A model generated the notes under the pieces. The model was given only the letters and a program-made list of their open reading frames with translations, was not told the DNA's origin and did not search any database. From NCBI RefSeq assembly GCF_963678635.1, contig NW_026971550.1, positions 167,768 through 231,767 of the forward strand: a stretch of 64,000 nt of DNA. The letters are read 5' to 3'. Shown here piece after piece: positions 42,463 through 52,306 of the stretch. This DNA comes from Symsagittifera roscoffensis (Eukaryota; Xenacoelomorpha; Acoela; Convolutidae). Every line of letters begins with the position of its first letter. Positions within the stretch are counted from its first letter, which is position 1. Made by a program: the position numbers and the translations under genes.

Positions 42463-44466
42463 ATGGACAACTTCAACCTGGATGAATTGATGGACCTGGC
42501 AGAGGCATATGTAGGACCGATGGTAGATGCGATCTATCGTCGGCTGATCGAACGAGACTTCGCTCTGGAGGACCCAGAGGTGGTCATGTTGATAACCGCC
42601 CAGATCAACATCTTGGGGCACGACAACTGTGGGGACCGCCCCACGGAAGTCCTGTTGATGGCAGCATATGGAGAAAGAGGAGTACTAGACCGCCCGAACA
42701 TGAGAGTGATGAGGTGGAGAAACGGGGCTCTCTCAGGGAGTGACTTGGCGAACGAGCCTGGATTGGGAAGTTCTAGGACTTACCAACCAGGTGAGATGCC
42801 AATGCCCTCTAAGCCTAAACCTGGGCTGACGAGAATGCATCGGGAGATGAACAGCGAGGCGACCTCGTCTGGTTCACCACTGAGAGCAGCTGTGCCACCA
42901 AAAAGGGCAAAAGTAACACAGAAGGTTCAGACGAACCAAACCATACAAGATCTGGACGAGATGAACGATCAGCTGAGAAGTACGAAGAAGGAGTTAGACG
43001 ATATGACGAAGACCATGCTGGTGATGGAGGAAGACCGGGACATGTGGAGAAAGTTGTTTGAAGACTGCAACAAAAAGCAGGGTCAAGAGATCGAATGCTT
43101 AAGGCAGGAATACAAAGAGCGATCGGAGCAGGTGGCGTTGACAACGGCCGTGGAGAAAGTAATACCTGCAAGGGATATTCCTCGTGGGCAGTCCCCGATG
43201 GAGCTCTTGACGCCTCGAGAAATGAGTCAAACAACGGAGACACGACCTCCAGTAGAGACAAATCGAGTAACAATCCCGGATCCTAGTGACACCTTGGGTG
43301 ATCCCGTCGTAGAACAGACAGTGAGAAAACTGATAGAGACAGCTGGACGATTGGTCGCTAACAAGAATGCACCAGGTTCCGGGGTGACTGCACCCTATGG
43401 AACGATTGACGATACGGGCAGAGTACAACTCTCCCAGACAGTAATCAGACAAGGGATGAGTAACGTGACACCACTCATGGGGAACTCGAGAATCCCAGAG
43501 AGGAAAGTAAGGAAGATGCCAGCGAAGAAAGTGTCTCGTATAATAGACGTGCAGAAGAATAATCAATTTAAGTATAATTTCACGGGAGTTCCGGAAACAG
43601 ATCCGAGGGCCTGCTTCAATCGAGCTACCTGGAGCCCGGCTGTGAACCTGCAGCAACCACCACTCGGGACATCTCACCTGATATTGGGAGACAGCTTAGT
43701 CAGAGTGCTGTCGAATTTGAGGACCTCATGGGTCACCACGGTGATGGCCTTTGGAGGTGCGACGATTGCCCAATTATATCGCATGGTGGAGCTGATGAAT
43801 CCAGGGAAGATACCCAATGTGATGATCTTAGTTGGGACGAATGATATCTCCAGAGGATCAGATGAGCAGGAAGCACTGTGGGAATCAATGATGGTGTGTT
43901 TGTTCACTACTCTCTGGCAGAAGTTCAGTTGCGCGGTACTGACCGTTTGCACGGTGCCAATGAACGCAAGAAGCCTGAAAGCATCAGGAAGAAGGCACAA
44001 CGAGGGAGTCATGAGATGGAACAACATCTTGAGAAACCTAGCAAATCGAAATTCCGGAAGAATGATCCTCATGGACATTGAACATGAATTGAGAGCCATG
44101 GATCAAGCCAGACTGACCACAGATGGCATCCACTTCGACAGTGTCGAAGGACAAGCTTGGTTGAATCGAGTCTTCCAAGAACGGTTGGATGAGCTGGAAG
44201 CAGAACTCTTCGACACAGGAGTGCTGAAGGAAGAGGGAACGGTGAGTGATACGGTGATCACCACCTTTGTGCCTCCTAACCTGGAAACACGCTTGGGTAC
44301 GGTCCCAGCCGTCACAAATTACCGGCAACAAAGCTCCGGTGAACCAGGTCGAAGAACAGACGTACAGGATCGGTTGGGAGAAGCACCGATGAGGAGGACT
44401 ATTCATCCTAGGAGAAGGATAGGAACCTGTCAACCAACCAATCGAAGAAGTATCAGGCACATCTAG
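42463..44466 (+). CDS. SGNH/GDSL hydrolase (ORF3), copy B
   Basis: 667 codons from ATG 42463. Residues 1-130 form an unrecognised N-terminal domain; about 160-220 is a coiled coil; a polar linker follows. An SGNH hydrolase domain lies at about residues 400-580: LGDSLVR (Ser 411), GTNDISRG (Asn 460), TDGIHFD (Asp 554, His 557). Order and spacing fit an active serine esterase, a family that includes acetylesterases acting on glycans and lipids. No signal peptide or membrane segment is evident. The frame ends at 44466, while the next ORF is open from 44423. In copy A the equivalent region is continuous, so B probably has a frameshift here. The substrate is unknown. Confidence 0.82.
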   Translation: MDNFNLDELMDLAEAYVGPMVDAIYRRLIERDFALEDPEVVMLITAQINILGHDNCGDRPTEVLLMAAYGERGVLDRPNMRVMRWRNGALSGSDLANEPGLGSSRTYQPGEMPMPSKPKPGLTRMHREMNSEATSSGSPLRAAVPPKRAKVTQKVQTNQTIQDLDEMNDQLRSTKKELDDMTKTMLVMEEDRDMWRKLFEDCNKKQGQEIECLRQEYKERSEQVALTTAVEKVIPARDIPRGQSPMELLTPREMSQTTETRPPVETNRVTIPDPSDTLGDPVVEQTVRKLIETAGRLVANKNAPGSGVTAPYGTIDDTGRVQLSQTVIRQGMSNVTPLMGNSRIPERKVRKMPAKKVSRIIDVQKNNQFKYNFTGVPETDPRACFNRATWSPAVNLQQPPLGTSHLILGDSLVRVLSNLRTSWVTTVMAFGGATIAQLYRMVELMNPGKIPNVMILVGTNDISRGSDEQEALWESMMVCLFTTLWQKFSCAVLTVCTVPMNARSLKASGRRHNEGVMRWNNILRNLANRNSGRMILMDIEHELRAMDQARLTTDGIHFDSVEGQAWLNRVFQERLDELEAELFDTGVLKEEGTVSDTVITTFVPPNLETRLGTVPAVTNYRQQSSGEPGRRTDVQDRLGEAPMRRTIHPRRRIGTCQPTNRRSIRHI

Positions 44467-44530
44467 ATCGGACACTAGATCGGAGACGACGAGTACCAGT
44501 CGAGAAGAGAGACCAACGAGCAGAGGCTCA

Positions 44531-47500
44531 TTGATGTGGTCGCGATCCATACCGTCTCCATGGCATATATACAAAGACGAACTAATGAAGCTGGACCTAC
44601 AGAGAGTGAGCTTCATCGAAGATGCAAGGAGGATGCTGAATGGAGCGACGCTATCCGTCAGCAGATTGTACTCGATAACCGGCGTAGACTGGTTGATAGC
44701 CGCTAGCATAAATTTCAGCTCCACGACGGCCTTGAGATTTGCCGACTTGGAGGGACTGCCCAACAACAACACAATAGAACCTGTGAATGCAAGACCGTTG
44801 CAAGATGTGAGATTGAACCATGATGAGAGGAATCGTGAAGAAAGACCAGGAAGATTCCTGACGGCGAGAGCGCCGATTGGACAACACGTGAAGATATTTA
44901 GGCAACTGACGACACCACCTGGTCATGTGAAGGAGAGGGTGTACCCAAAACTAGTGAACCAAGATGGTGATGCCCAGAGATATGGTGGATTGACAGCGAT
45001 AAAGAAAGATGAGACCATCTTCGCCGCCTACGACAAAGCAGAGATGAGAAAGGCCAAAATCATGGTAGTAGCGAATTCAGAGTTCGTGTACACCTCTAAG
45101 TCTTTGTTTTGGCCGGACGTCATAATGCTGGCCGCAGTTGACCTAGATCTATTGCAATCAGTGTCATTGGCTATAGGGGTACAAAGGCAGACAGAAATGA
45201 ACCCGATAACGATTGTGTTTGCTGGCATCAATGACCATCTACACAGTAGAGGTTTTCTGAGCAGGCTCAGAGATCCTGCAACAGCAGAAAACGCAGTATG
45301 GCCAGCGATAAAAGACATCCTGGAGTCGATGGGTGAAGTGGTGGACGCGACGAAGGAGGGATCATTCAATAAAGTGACGTTGAGAGTAGTATTTGCGTTG
45401 TCTCCGGGATATGCACATCTCCCGGATGGACTGAAATTTGTGTATGCAATGGTAGCCTTACTTTCGGAGGGAAAATATGATGTGATCATATCAGCCCCGA
45501 ATCGCATGATAGAAATGGAGAACCTGAGGCCACTTAAGGCTGAACTGCCTGCAGTATGGTCAGATATCTCAAACTCGATGAGAGGATTCAAGGATCACGC
45601 GCTACACATGTTAGTGTTGGACGAAGTGCTGGGGTTGGAACTGTCCAACTTCAGTCGGCAACTCAAACTGAAACCGGGAATAGACGACGACCATCGAGTG
45701 ATCACGGCAATGTCCAACGACTTATGGTTCCGAGCAATGGAAGTGGCGAGTGAAGACACGAGAAGAAAGAATTCACTGGAGACGAGAGCTCATCTGGAAG
45801 CGATGGTGCTGAGAACCAAGCCGGAAGCAAACCAGTGGCTACACCTGAATCCTAGAGTAGCGGCATTGGGTGCAGATGCTTTTCAGCAAGGCCCAGTAAT
45901 GATCACTAAGATGCACGCCTACTTGTTGAAGGAGGTGAACCTGGCGGAAAATGCCGGAGAAAAGACAGCTGAGTTCGTGAACAGAATGTGTCAGATTACT
46001 CTGGAAACCTTCTGGACCCAGGAAGTGAAGGGACAGGAGGGATTTGAAAGGACAGACAGCATGCTGGAAGGGTTGGGAGCCGGATGGACCGCGTCCTTAT
46101 TGGCAAAAGTTTACCCGAAAGTCTCGCACTATTTGATAAAGGAATTCCTCCAAGCAGTAGTGAAAGTATCGATAGTGGAATTAATAGCCTTGTTCGTGAC
46201 ATTCGGAGCTGAGAATTTCGTGAAAGGACCGGCGATACTGCTTACGGATGGAATACAGAACCTGCGACTAGATGGACTTCTGACATTGATCGCAATAACC
46301 CACGGAAACTTGGGAGGACTGATGAAACTGGCACGTTGTCCAGAGCAGATGAAAGAGAGAGTGAGGAATCTGGATATGAAGAAATCCACGGACTCGTGGA
46401 ACAAAATAAGAGACCTGAGACACACTCTTATCCAGTATCTCTTGCAGCAAAATCGCTTTGGAACCGGAGAAGACGAAACAATTGAAAGAGAGGAAGATGT
46501 TAGACGACATGTTGGAGGCATGCCGCTATTAACAGATTTGAGCTTAGCTATGAGAATCGATCCCTTGGCGCTGATCAGAGGAGTCACGGAGTTCGTGACA
46601 GTGATCTATGGACCAGCAGTCACCTTTGCGTTCCCTGACGTTAAAGTGGAAGCATATAGGAGGTCGGTGCTGCACCTGAACCTCATTTCGGCAGTGGACG
46701 GTAGTACACTGAACTGGTGTGAGCAGCACGCGTTGCGAGAGCTCATGAGTGAAGATCTGTTATTTGCGAAAATATCGGAGCCAGAGATGACAGTCATCAA
46801 TTTTGACGATCACTTCTGTGACCGCATGGGAGAAGTAGAAAGAGGACACATCGAGGTGTTTCCAAAGCTTTGGAATCTGAGGCCCTATGACAAAACGAAT
46901 GGTGAAATGACCAGAGTGCCTCGTCTCACAGCAGCCTATCACAAAGTGAGAGAAGAGACGAAGGACTGGGGCGATTACAAGAAGCTACCGGAGGCAATCC
47001 CTGAATTCCCTCTGATAAGAAGGATGCTGCTCGGAGCAGTCTCCGTAGTACAAACTCCTAGGTTGAGAGCATTCGAAACCAATGAAAGGAGAGTAGGGAA
47101 TTTCGCGGGAACGATGGATCCATACTTCGTAGGGAGAAATGCCGCCGTGTTACAGTACGCACGATTTGCATACACGAACCAAGCGACGAGAAGGCGAATA
47201 AGCAACGCCGCTACTCCCAAGCCTGGAAGATTTGATGAGGAATGGAAAGGACTAGGCTTAGCTCCGATGAGAATGAGAGGCAGGACAGAGTTGCCTGAAG
47301 CCTCATTGATCCTGACCAGTGTGAGGAAGGAGATGAAAGTTGGAGGATTATTGCAGACGAGAACTTTCCTAGCACCCTTCGGCTGCGAAGAAATCAAAGT
47401 GGTCCATAGAGAAGAGGAAGATAAATCGGCCGGTACATTGCTCATACCGAGATTCCATGAAGAAGCCGACAATGACGAACAAGGACCATCGAACTCGAAT

Positions 47501-50500
47501 AAGGATAAGTCAGAAGGAGATGACGGACAGGGTGGAAGCCGTCAGACTGAAGAACCCATGCAACAAGATCAAGCTGGTGGGGAAGACGACAGGGCATCGA
47601 CTGGAGGAACATCCAGCCTGGATTTTAACATCTTCAGTGATCTTGAAAACAATGCGGATAAGTTGGAAGCAACTGAGCCAGCGGATGAAGGCACCTCGAC
47701 ACTGGAGCCTCCGTCAGCCTTTATGGAAATGAAACGGAATTTGCCGGAGAGCAGCTCTCCTGGCAATTCAAGAAATAACGACCAGAGAATCCTCATGGAA
47801 TCACCTAGGAGGAGAAGAATAGAGGCCTCAGCCAGAGTACCCTTCTTGGGAACGCTGCCCGAAGAAGAATGGGAAGTACATCACCGAGACCACGAGAGTA
47901 GGACGGGATGTAAGCTGGACAGAGTGGCGTTCATGGAAGAAGTCTGGACTGTGGTTCAGAGCTATGGGACCCAATCCATTCTCAAAACAGGTCTCAATCA
48001 ACCCTTGATGAGAGAAGTACTTGACAAGCTTGATGAGTGTGAAGGAAGACCGAGTGAGTTATTGATCGACTCAGCTACTGATGAGAGTGAAGCGAATTCT
48101 CCCATCAAGATGACACCGCAGGACGATGGAGAGGTGGTGTACCTGTCAAGGACCAGGAGAGGAACGATGCGATCGAAAATGGTGATTGATAAAATCAATG
48201 CGATGAAAATGAAGTTAGGCAGCAGAGTGATGCCGAGGAGAATTGGAAAGACAAAAGTGGATTCAGAAATATCGATGAAAGCTGGTAACTCAGCGAAAAG
48301 GAAGCGAGTCGAAGAAGTCATGGATTTGGGGCAAGGTGATTATCAATTGTCTGGCACAGATAGAATATTAACTGATATAGCGATGTTGCCACCCATTCTC
48401 ATGGCGGGGATAAAGTCAACCGGTTATAAATCCAAAAGGAGTGACCGCACTCTGACTGGAGCAACGTTAGAAATGGAAATACTCAGCCAATGTGGAGAGA
48501 GCAAATTGAGGGACTTCAAGCCATCTCCCATGAATCATGGAAAGGGAAGTGTTGCAGGACAACTAACACCAGTGGAATACAACCGACTAACCGTGTCGGA
48601 GACAGTGTCGATAGATGAACCCACCGGTGGATACATGGAGATGTTGGAATACCGAAACTCGGCTAGAGGGTGTGTAATGGCCCCGGAAGACGAAAAAGCC
48701 ATGGAGGGTTATCTGGAAACAATGTTGCAAGGCACCACCCTCAAGCAGAAGGCGTATGGAACTTTGGCGTCGTCTGACGTACAGGCGGAGACGATCGAGC
48801 AGTTAGTGAGCCTTCCATGGAAAGCAGTAGTGTTGAGGTATTTCGAGGAAGAAATGAGGACTACGCCAAGAATACATGCTCTCGTGGCAGTACCTTACGT
48901 AAGGACAGAGTTACAACTCAGGTTCGCCTGGTGTATGATGGGACTGACTCGCAAAGAATATGACTCTGAGGAAAGAAAAAGGTCAAAAGAAGAAAAGGTG
49001 TTCCTTATGACGAATCTGAGGGATCTGATAGTCCAGGAGGGAGCAGCAGTAGCGTGTGCGAAGCGGAGAGATGCTCTCTGTTTCATTCGATTCCTGATAG
49101 AGCAGATTTCAGTACCTGCATTAAACACTTGTGTTAAAATGTTGAAGGAAGGCGATGAGCGAACGAAAGCCTTGTTCTTACTAGCAATGCTGGAGATGCA
49201 GCAAAGTAAACCGATGAGGGTGAACATGAAAGAACCTGAAGAATTGGAACCCATGAAAAAGATAGACGAGATCAGGAGATTCTCCAACAAGGAGTTGAGA
49301 CTCACTAAAGAATCTATGGGAGCATTGCCGAAATCCAGTGAATACTGTGGACCGATCAAGAAGAAGTCATATAGCTATGTATCTGGGATCTTAAGGATAG
49401 CGTACAATCCTTTCCTGAGTGAAGACATACGTGATTGCCTCTTTGATTATGAGCAGGCGGTGTTACTAAGATTCTGGACGTCCAGAATTGTAACGATTAA
49501 AAGCGTCAACAATTCACAGGCCAAATTGGGACTGGTCTTGGAAGAAGAGGTGACTGCACCTTCAGTACCAAAATCCGACAAGAGAGTGGAGTTTGGGTTG
49601 GGATTCTCAGATGAATTACTGAGAACGAGCTTGATGGCAGTGTGGGAATTGATGAGACCATCATGGTGTCCTAGTCCCAACGCTGACTCAATATTACGGG
49701 CGACACAAGACGTACAGAGGGAACTGAATGCAGACTGTAACCTGCGTGACCTCAACATCATATATAATGTGATGATAACAGCCTCTAAGAGCAACGGAGA
49801 AGATAAAGTGGAGTTGCCTGGCTGGGGACCGGAAGACTGGGTCAAACCTGGTAGCTGTCTGGCGGAAGTCTGTGGACTAGAGGGTCACGTCTGTGGAAGT
49901 CTAGACTGTGTGAAAACCCTGGAGAAACAACACAAGCAGTTGACAGTATTGTTTGGAAATGTAGTGATGAAAGCGAGAACGGAAACGGAACTGATAGCAG
50001 ATTGCCATGGAGGCACCGATGTGAATCTAGTGACAGCACTAGGATTCTACAGCATGTTTTGTTCTTTAGAGTCACTATTGAATCTAGAACAGAAACATGA
50101 GATGGTCACAACCATCAGCGTAGAAGTATTTCCAGGAGTTCTGCAGACTGAGCAGAAGTATATAGGAAAATGGAGGGAAGCAATCGAAACAGAGATGAAC
50201 ATCAGACACAGCGAAACTTATTGTAGACCATCAGGAGCACGATATTTGGTGGGCTCAACGTTGGCTCCAATGTGCAAGAGCAGATATCCTGTACATTTCG
50301 TAGCTGTGGACGTAAAGAGTACAAGAGCGATTGTGGATCAAGCCTTCTCAGTGCCGAAGTGTGTGAGATTAGCGAGGATGTCTGAAAAGTCTTACGAGTT
50401 ACTATGTAAGATGTTCTCAGCAATTCCAGAGAGAACCAAAGAAGAGTTGGAGTCAATACTAGGAAAGAAGTTCATGGGATATGTGAGCGGTAACTTCAGT

Positions 50501-50989
50501 GACTTCGAAAAACAGAAACAGGGAGGATCAACTGTCACAGATTACAATGCAGTAGATGAGAATGATGAAATCCACCGAGTGATGATGGAAGTGGAGCCAT
50601 TGCTGGAAGCTTCGGGAAAACGTAATTGGAGGAGCATCATGTTGACGCATGATGAGTTTCCTTGCCACTGCTTGCTGCAGACCTGGTGGTATCCCAAGCG
50701 TAGTAATCTGATGTTGATCTGGGACTCTGGAGAGCTGCTCTCCATGGGTTTACCAGATTCATCACAGCCCGTAACAATAGTGATAGTGGGAGTTATGATG
50801 GCAATACGATGGCTGGAAGCTCATGTGAGAGAAAATAATAGACAGGAGGCACCGACGAGAGAACAATTACGGAAATTAGATTGTCTAAAAGATTTAGATC
50901 TTTTTGAGACAATGTGCAAAGTTCTAAACATTCCGATGGAAGTGAAGAAGATATGGGCAAGAAAACGATTGATGCCATCGAGAGGCTGA
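44531..50989 (+). CDS. Giant ORF4 of unknown function with degenerate SGNH-like domain, copy B
   Basis: 2,152 codons; the first ATG is 44534 but the frame is open from 44423. Residues about 170-400 resemble an SGNH domain with altered sites: ANSEF (Ser 183) in place of GDS, FAGINDHLH (Asn 234), and DDDH (385-388). It may be a non-catalytic paralogue of ORF3. The rest is unrecognised. Blocks shared with copy A in order include GGMPLLTDL, YGPAVTFAFPD, LNWCEQ, RPSWCP, PGSCLAEVCGLEGHVC (Cys/His-rich), AFSVPKCVRLARMS and CHCLLQTWWYP. A charged, probably disordered stretch lies at about residues 970-1100. The ORF stops inside a 76 bp inverted duplication, and its true C-terminus lies in the next ORF. 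It may be structural or act at the host envelope, but I have no evidence. Confidence 0.78.
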   Translation: MMWSRSIPSPWHIYKDELMKLDLQRVSFIEDARRMLNGATLSVSRLYSITGVDWLIAASINFSSTTALRFADLEGLPNNNTIEPVNARPLQDVRLNHDERNREERPGRFLTARAPIGQHVKIFRQLTTPPGHVKERVYPKLVNQDGDAQRYGGLTAIKKDETIFAAYDKAEMRKAKIMVVANSEFVYTSKSLFWPDVIMLAAVDLDLLQSVSLAIGVQRQTEMNPITIVFAGINDHLHSRGFLSRLRDPATAENAVWPAIKDILESMGEVVDATKEGSFNKVTLRVVFALSPGYAHLPDGLKFVYAMVALLSEGKYDVIISAPNRMIEMENLRPLKAELPAVWSDISNSMRGFKDHALHMLVLDEVLGLELSNFSRQLKLKPGIDDDHRVITAMSNDLWFRAMEVASEDTRRKNSLETRAHLEAMVLRTKPEANQWLHLNPRVAALGADAFQQGPVMITKMHAYLLKEVNLAENAGEKTAEFVNRMCQITLETFWTQEVKGQEGFERTDSMLEGLGAGWTASLLAKVYPKVSHYLIKEFLQAVVKVSIVELIALFVTFGAENFVKGPAILLTDGIQNLRLDGLLTLIAITHGNLGGLMKLARCPEQMKERVRNLDMKKSTDSWNKIRDLRHTLIQYLLQQNRFGTGEDETIEREEDVRRHVGGMPLLTDLSLAMRIDPLALIRGVTEFVTVIYGPAVTFAFPDVKVEAYRRSVLHLNLISAVDGSTLNWCEQHALRELMSEDLLFAKISEPEMTVINFDDHFCDRMGEVERGHIEVFPKLWNLRPYDKTNGEMTRVPRLTAAYHKVREETKDWGDYKKLPEAIPEFPLIRRMLLGAVSVVQTPRLRAFETNERRVGNFAGTMDPYFVGRNAAVLQYARFAYTNQATRRRISNAATPKPGRFDEEWKGLGLAPMRMRGRTELPEASLILTSVRKEMKVGGLLQTRTFLAPFGCEEIKVVHREEEDKSAGTLLIPRFHEEADNDEQGPSNSNKDKSEGDDGQGGSRQTEEPMQQDQAGGEDDRASTGGTSSLDFNIFSDLENNADKLEATEPADEGTSTLEPPSAFMEMKRNLPESSSPGNSRNNDQRILMESPRRRRIEASARVPFLGTLPEEEWEVHHRDHESRTGCKLDRVAFMEEVWTVVQSYGTQSILKTGLNQPLMREVLDKLDECEGRPSELLIDSATDESEANSPIKMTPQDDGEVVYLSRTRRGTMRSKMVIDKINAMKMKLGSRVMPRRIGKTKVDSEISMKAGNSAKRKRVEEVMDLGQGDYQLSGTDRILTDIAMLPPILMAGIKSTGYKSKRSDRTLTGATLEMEILSQCGESKLRDFKPSPMNHGKGSVAGQLTPVEYNRLTVSETVSIDEPTGGYMEMLEYRNSARGCVMAPEDEKAMEGYLETMLQGTTLKQKAYGTLASSDVQAETIEQLVSLPWKAVVLRYFEEEMRTTPRIHALVAVPYVRTELQLRFAWCMMGLTRKEYDSEERKRSKEEKVFLMTNLRDLIVQEGAAVACAKRRDALCFIRFLIEQISVPALNTCVKMLKEGDERTKALFLLAMLEMQQSKPMRVNMKEPEELEPMKKIDEIRRFSNKELRLTKESMGALPKSSEYCGPIKKKSYSYVSGILRIAYNPFLSEDIRDCLFDYEQAVLLRFWTSRIVTIKSVNNSQAKLGLVLEEEVTAPSVPKSDKRVEFGLGFSDELLRTSLMAVWELMRPSWCPSPNADSILRATQDVQRELNADCNLRDLNIIYNVMITASKSNGEDKVELPGWGPEDWVKPGSCLAEVCGLEGHVCGSLDCVKTLEKQHKQLTVLFGNVVMKARTETELIADCHGGTDVNLVTALGFYSMFCSLESLLNLEQKHEMVTTISVEVFPGVLQTEQKYIGKWREAIETEMNIRHSETYCRPSGARYLVGSTLAPMCKSRYPVHFVAVDVKSTRAIVDQAFSVPKCVRLARMSEKSYELLCKMFSAIPERTKEELESILGKKFMGYVSGNFSDFEKQKQGGSTVTDYNAVDENDEIHRVMMEVEPLLEASGKRNWRSIMLTHDEFPCHCLLQTWWYPKRSNLMLIWDSGELLSMGLPDSSQPVTIVIVGVMMAIRWLEAHVRENNRQEAPTREQLRKLDCLKDLDLFETMCKVLNIPMEVKKIWARKRLMPSRG

Positions 50990-51143
50990 TATTCACTGTA
51001 TACTCTGCCATGCTTCGACATATGCTTTTTCGCATACTCGTACAACCATGCAGTCATGTTCAGAGCTAACATGACTGCATGGTTGTACGAGTATGCGAAA
51101 AAGCATATGTCGAAGCATGGCAGAGTATACAGTGAATATCAGC
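50985..51143 (+). repeat. Perfect 76 bp inverted repeat with 7 nt loop
   Basis: Left arm 50985-51060, loop CAGAGCT, right arm 51068-51143; the arms are exact reverse complements. The right arm encodes ORF4 sequence homologous to copy A; the left arm does not fit the protein and brings in the stop codon. So the left arm is an inverted copy made from the right arm, probably by template switching. Confidence 0.93.
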
Positions 51144-51487
51144 TGGACATTGGGGCAGGAGCTTTCAAGCGCGCTTTCGTGACCCATCGGAATGCAGTGA
51201 CCACCGCTGTGAAAAGAATTTCCAGGACGAGCGAGCGTAGTGGAAATGAGAAGGCAGAGATGCTGAAAGAAGATTTGGAGAGAAACGTGACGTTGTGTCT
51301 CCACAACAGCTTCTGTAGAAACAGAGAATCAAACGTGGATCCCCTACCTTGCTGTAAGCAGAGGGTGGAAGAGCAGAAGTGTTGGAGGACGGCTTCCAAC
51401 AGCGTCAGGATAGTCAATGACGTGCTACAAGACACGGAAACCGAAAATGCGGAGTCAGTGTCACAGGAGGAGGAAATGGAGCATTGA
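51056..51487 (+). CDS. C-terminal segment of ORF4, copy B (detached)
   Basis: 143 codons matching the C-terminus of copy A's giant ORF (shared AWLYEYAKKHM/SWLYMITKDHM and THRNAVTT/THRNAITT). The first ATG (51056) lies inside the inverted repeat. It is the continuation of ORF4 interrupted by the inverted duplication; it is acidic at its end. It may be untranslated in this copy. Confidence 0.72.
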   Translation: MFRANMTAWLYEYAKKHMSKHGRVYSEYQLDIGAGAFKRAFVTHRNAVTTAVKRISRTSERSGNEKAEMLKEDLERNVTLCLHNSFCRNRESNVDPLPCCKQRVEEQKCWRTASNSVRIVNDVLQDTETENAESVSQEEEMEH

Positions 51488-52294
51488 CGAATGGTCGAGA
51501 AAACAAGAGGCAGCAAGAAAGAAAATTAGAAGAATTTAGAAGTTTTAGAACTTCTAAACGACAAAAAAGAGGAGAACAAAGGGATGATGAAGAAAAGTCA
51601 AAACTCAGAATTGTTTTATGTGTGTGAAAAACTCAAGTGAGAAACCAAGCAACCAAGTTGTAATTGAAAACTGAAACATTTAGTTGAGTTTTGAAATTGT
51701 TGCATTTATAAATTTGCATTTTGGTTTTAGTTGAAGTGGCTTTAGAGACACTCACTTATTATTTATTTAGAAAGGCTTGAGGGAAGAGTATATTAAAATA
51801 TTCCAGCCTGCATGATTGTTTTTAAATCACTTAGGAAAACTGATCACTTTGTGGTGATGTGGAAGGCTTGAGTAATCTCTCGAAGAGGGAGATTGTTTCA
51901 TTGCTCTTTCTAACCACAAAATTTCTTAGTTTTAATATTCAGGACAATAAACAAGTAAGATTTCCGAAGGGAAGGAGCATAATAGGATAATTTTAGCTTG
52001 TTGGTTGGCAGGACTGTCCTGCAAGCCAGCACCTTTTAAATCTAGGAGAAAAAGTTTCAATCGGGACATTGACACTGGAAGTCAGAAAATATGTTTTATC
52101 TTAAGTCATATCCTCAATGTGCAGATTAATGAAAGAATTTGAAGGCTATAGTGATGTAGTATGATGCCATTTATAATCTGCAGTGAGTCGATGTGACGTA
52201 GATAAAAGTAATTTCGTGCATTTTGTAAATTCTGTTCGATGACACTGTAACCATTTAGAACATTGCGCGATTCAATGAGGACATTGACCGGACT
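51488..52294 (+). other. 3' noncoding region of copy B
   Basis: AT-rich with no gene. A short hairpin AATCTCTC/GGGAGATT occurs near 51874-51894. It leads into the polypurine tract. Confidence 0.6.
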
Positions 52295-52306
52295 GTCCGG
52301 GGAGTA
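52295..52306 (+). promoter_or_regulatory. Polypurine tract of copy B (GTCCGGGGAGTA)
   Basis: Directly before the 3' LTR (TGTGACATTCG). The same 12-mer precedes the 3' LTR of copy A. It would prime plus-strand synthesis. Confidence 0.82.

Noticed and set aside
44038-44772. 244-codon minus-strand open frame across the ORF3-ORF4 boundary
   Set aside because: It is a shadow of the conserved plus-strand ORFs, with no independent support.
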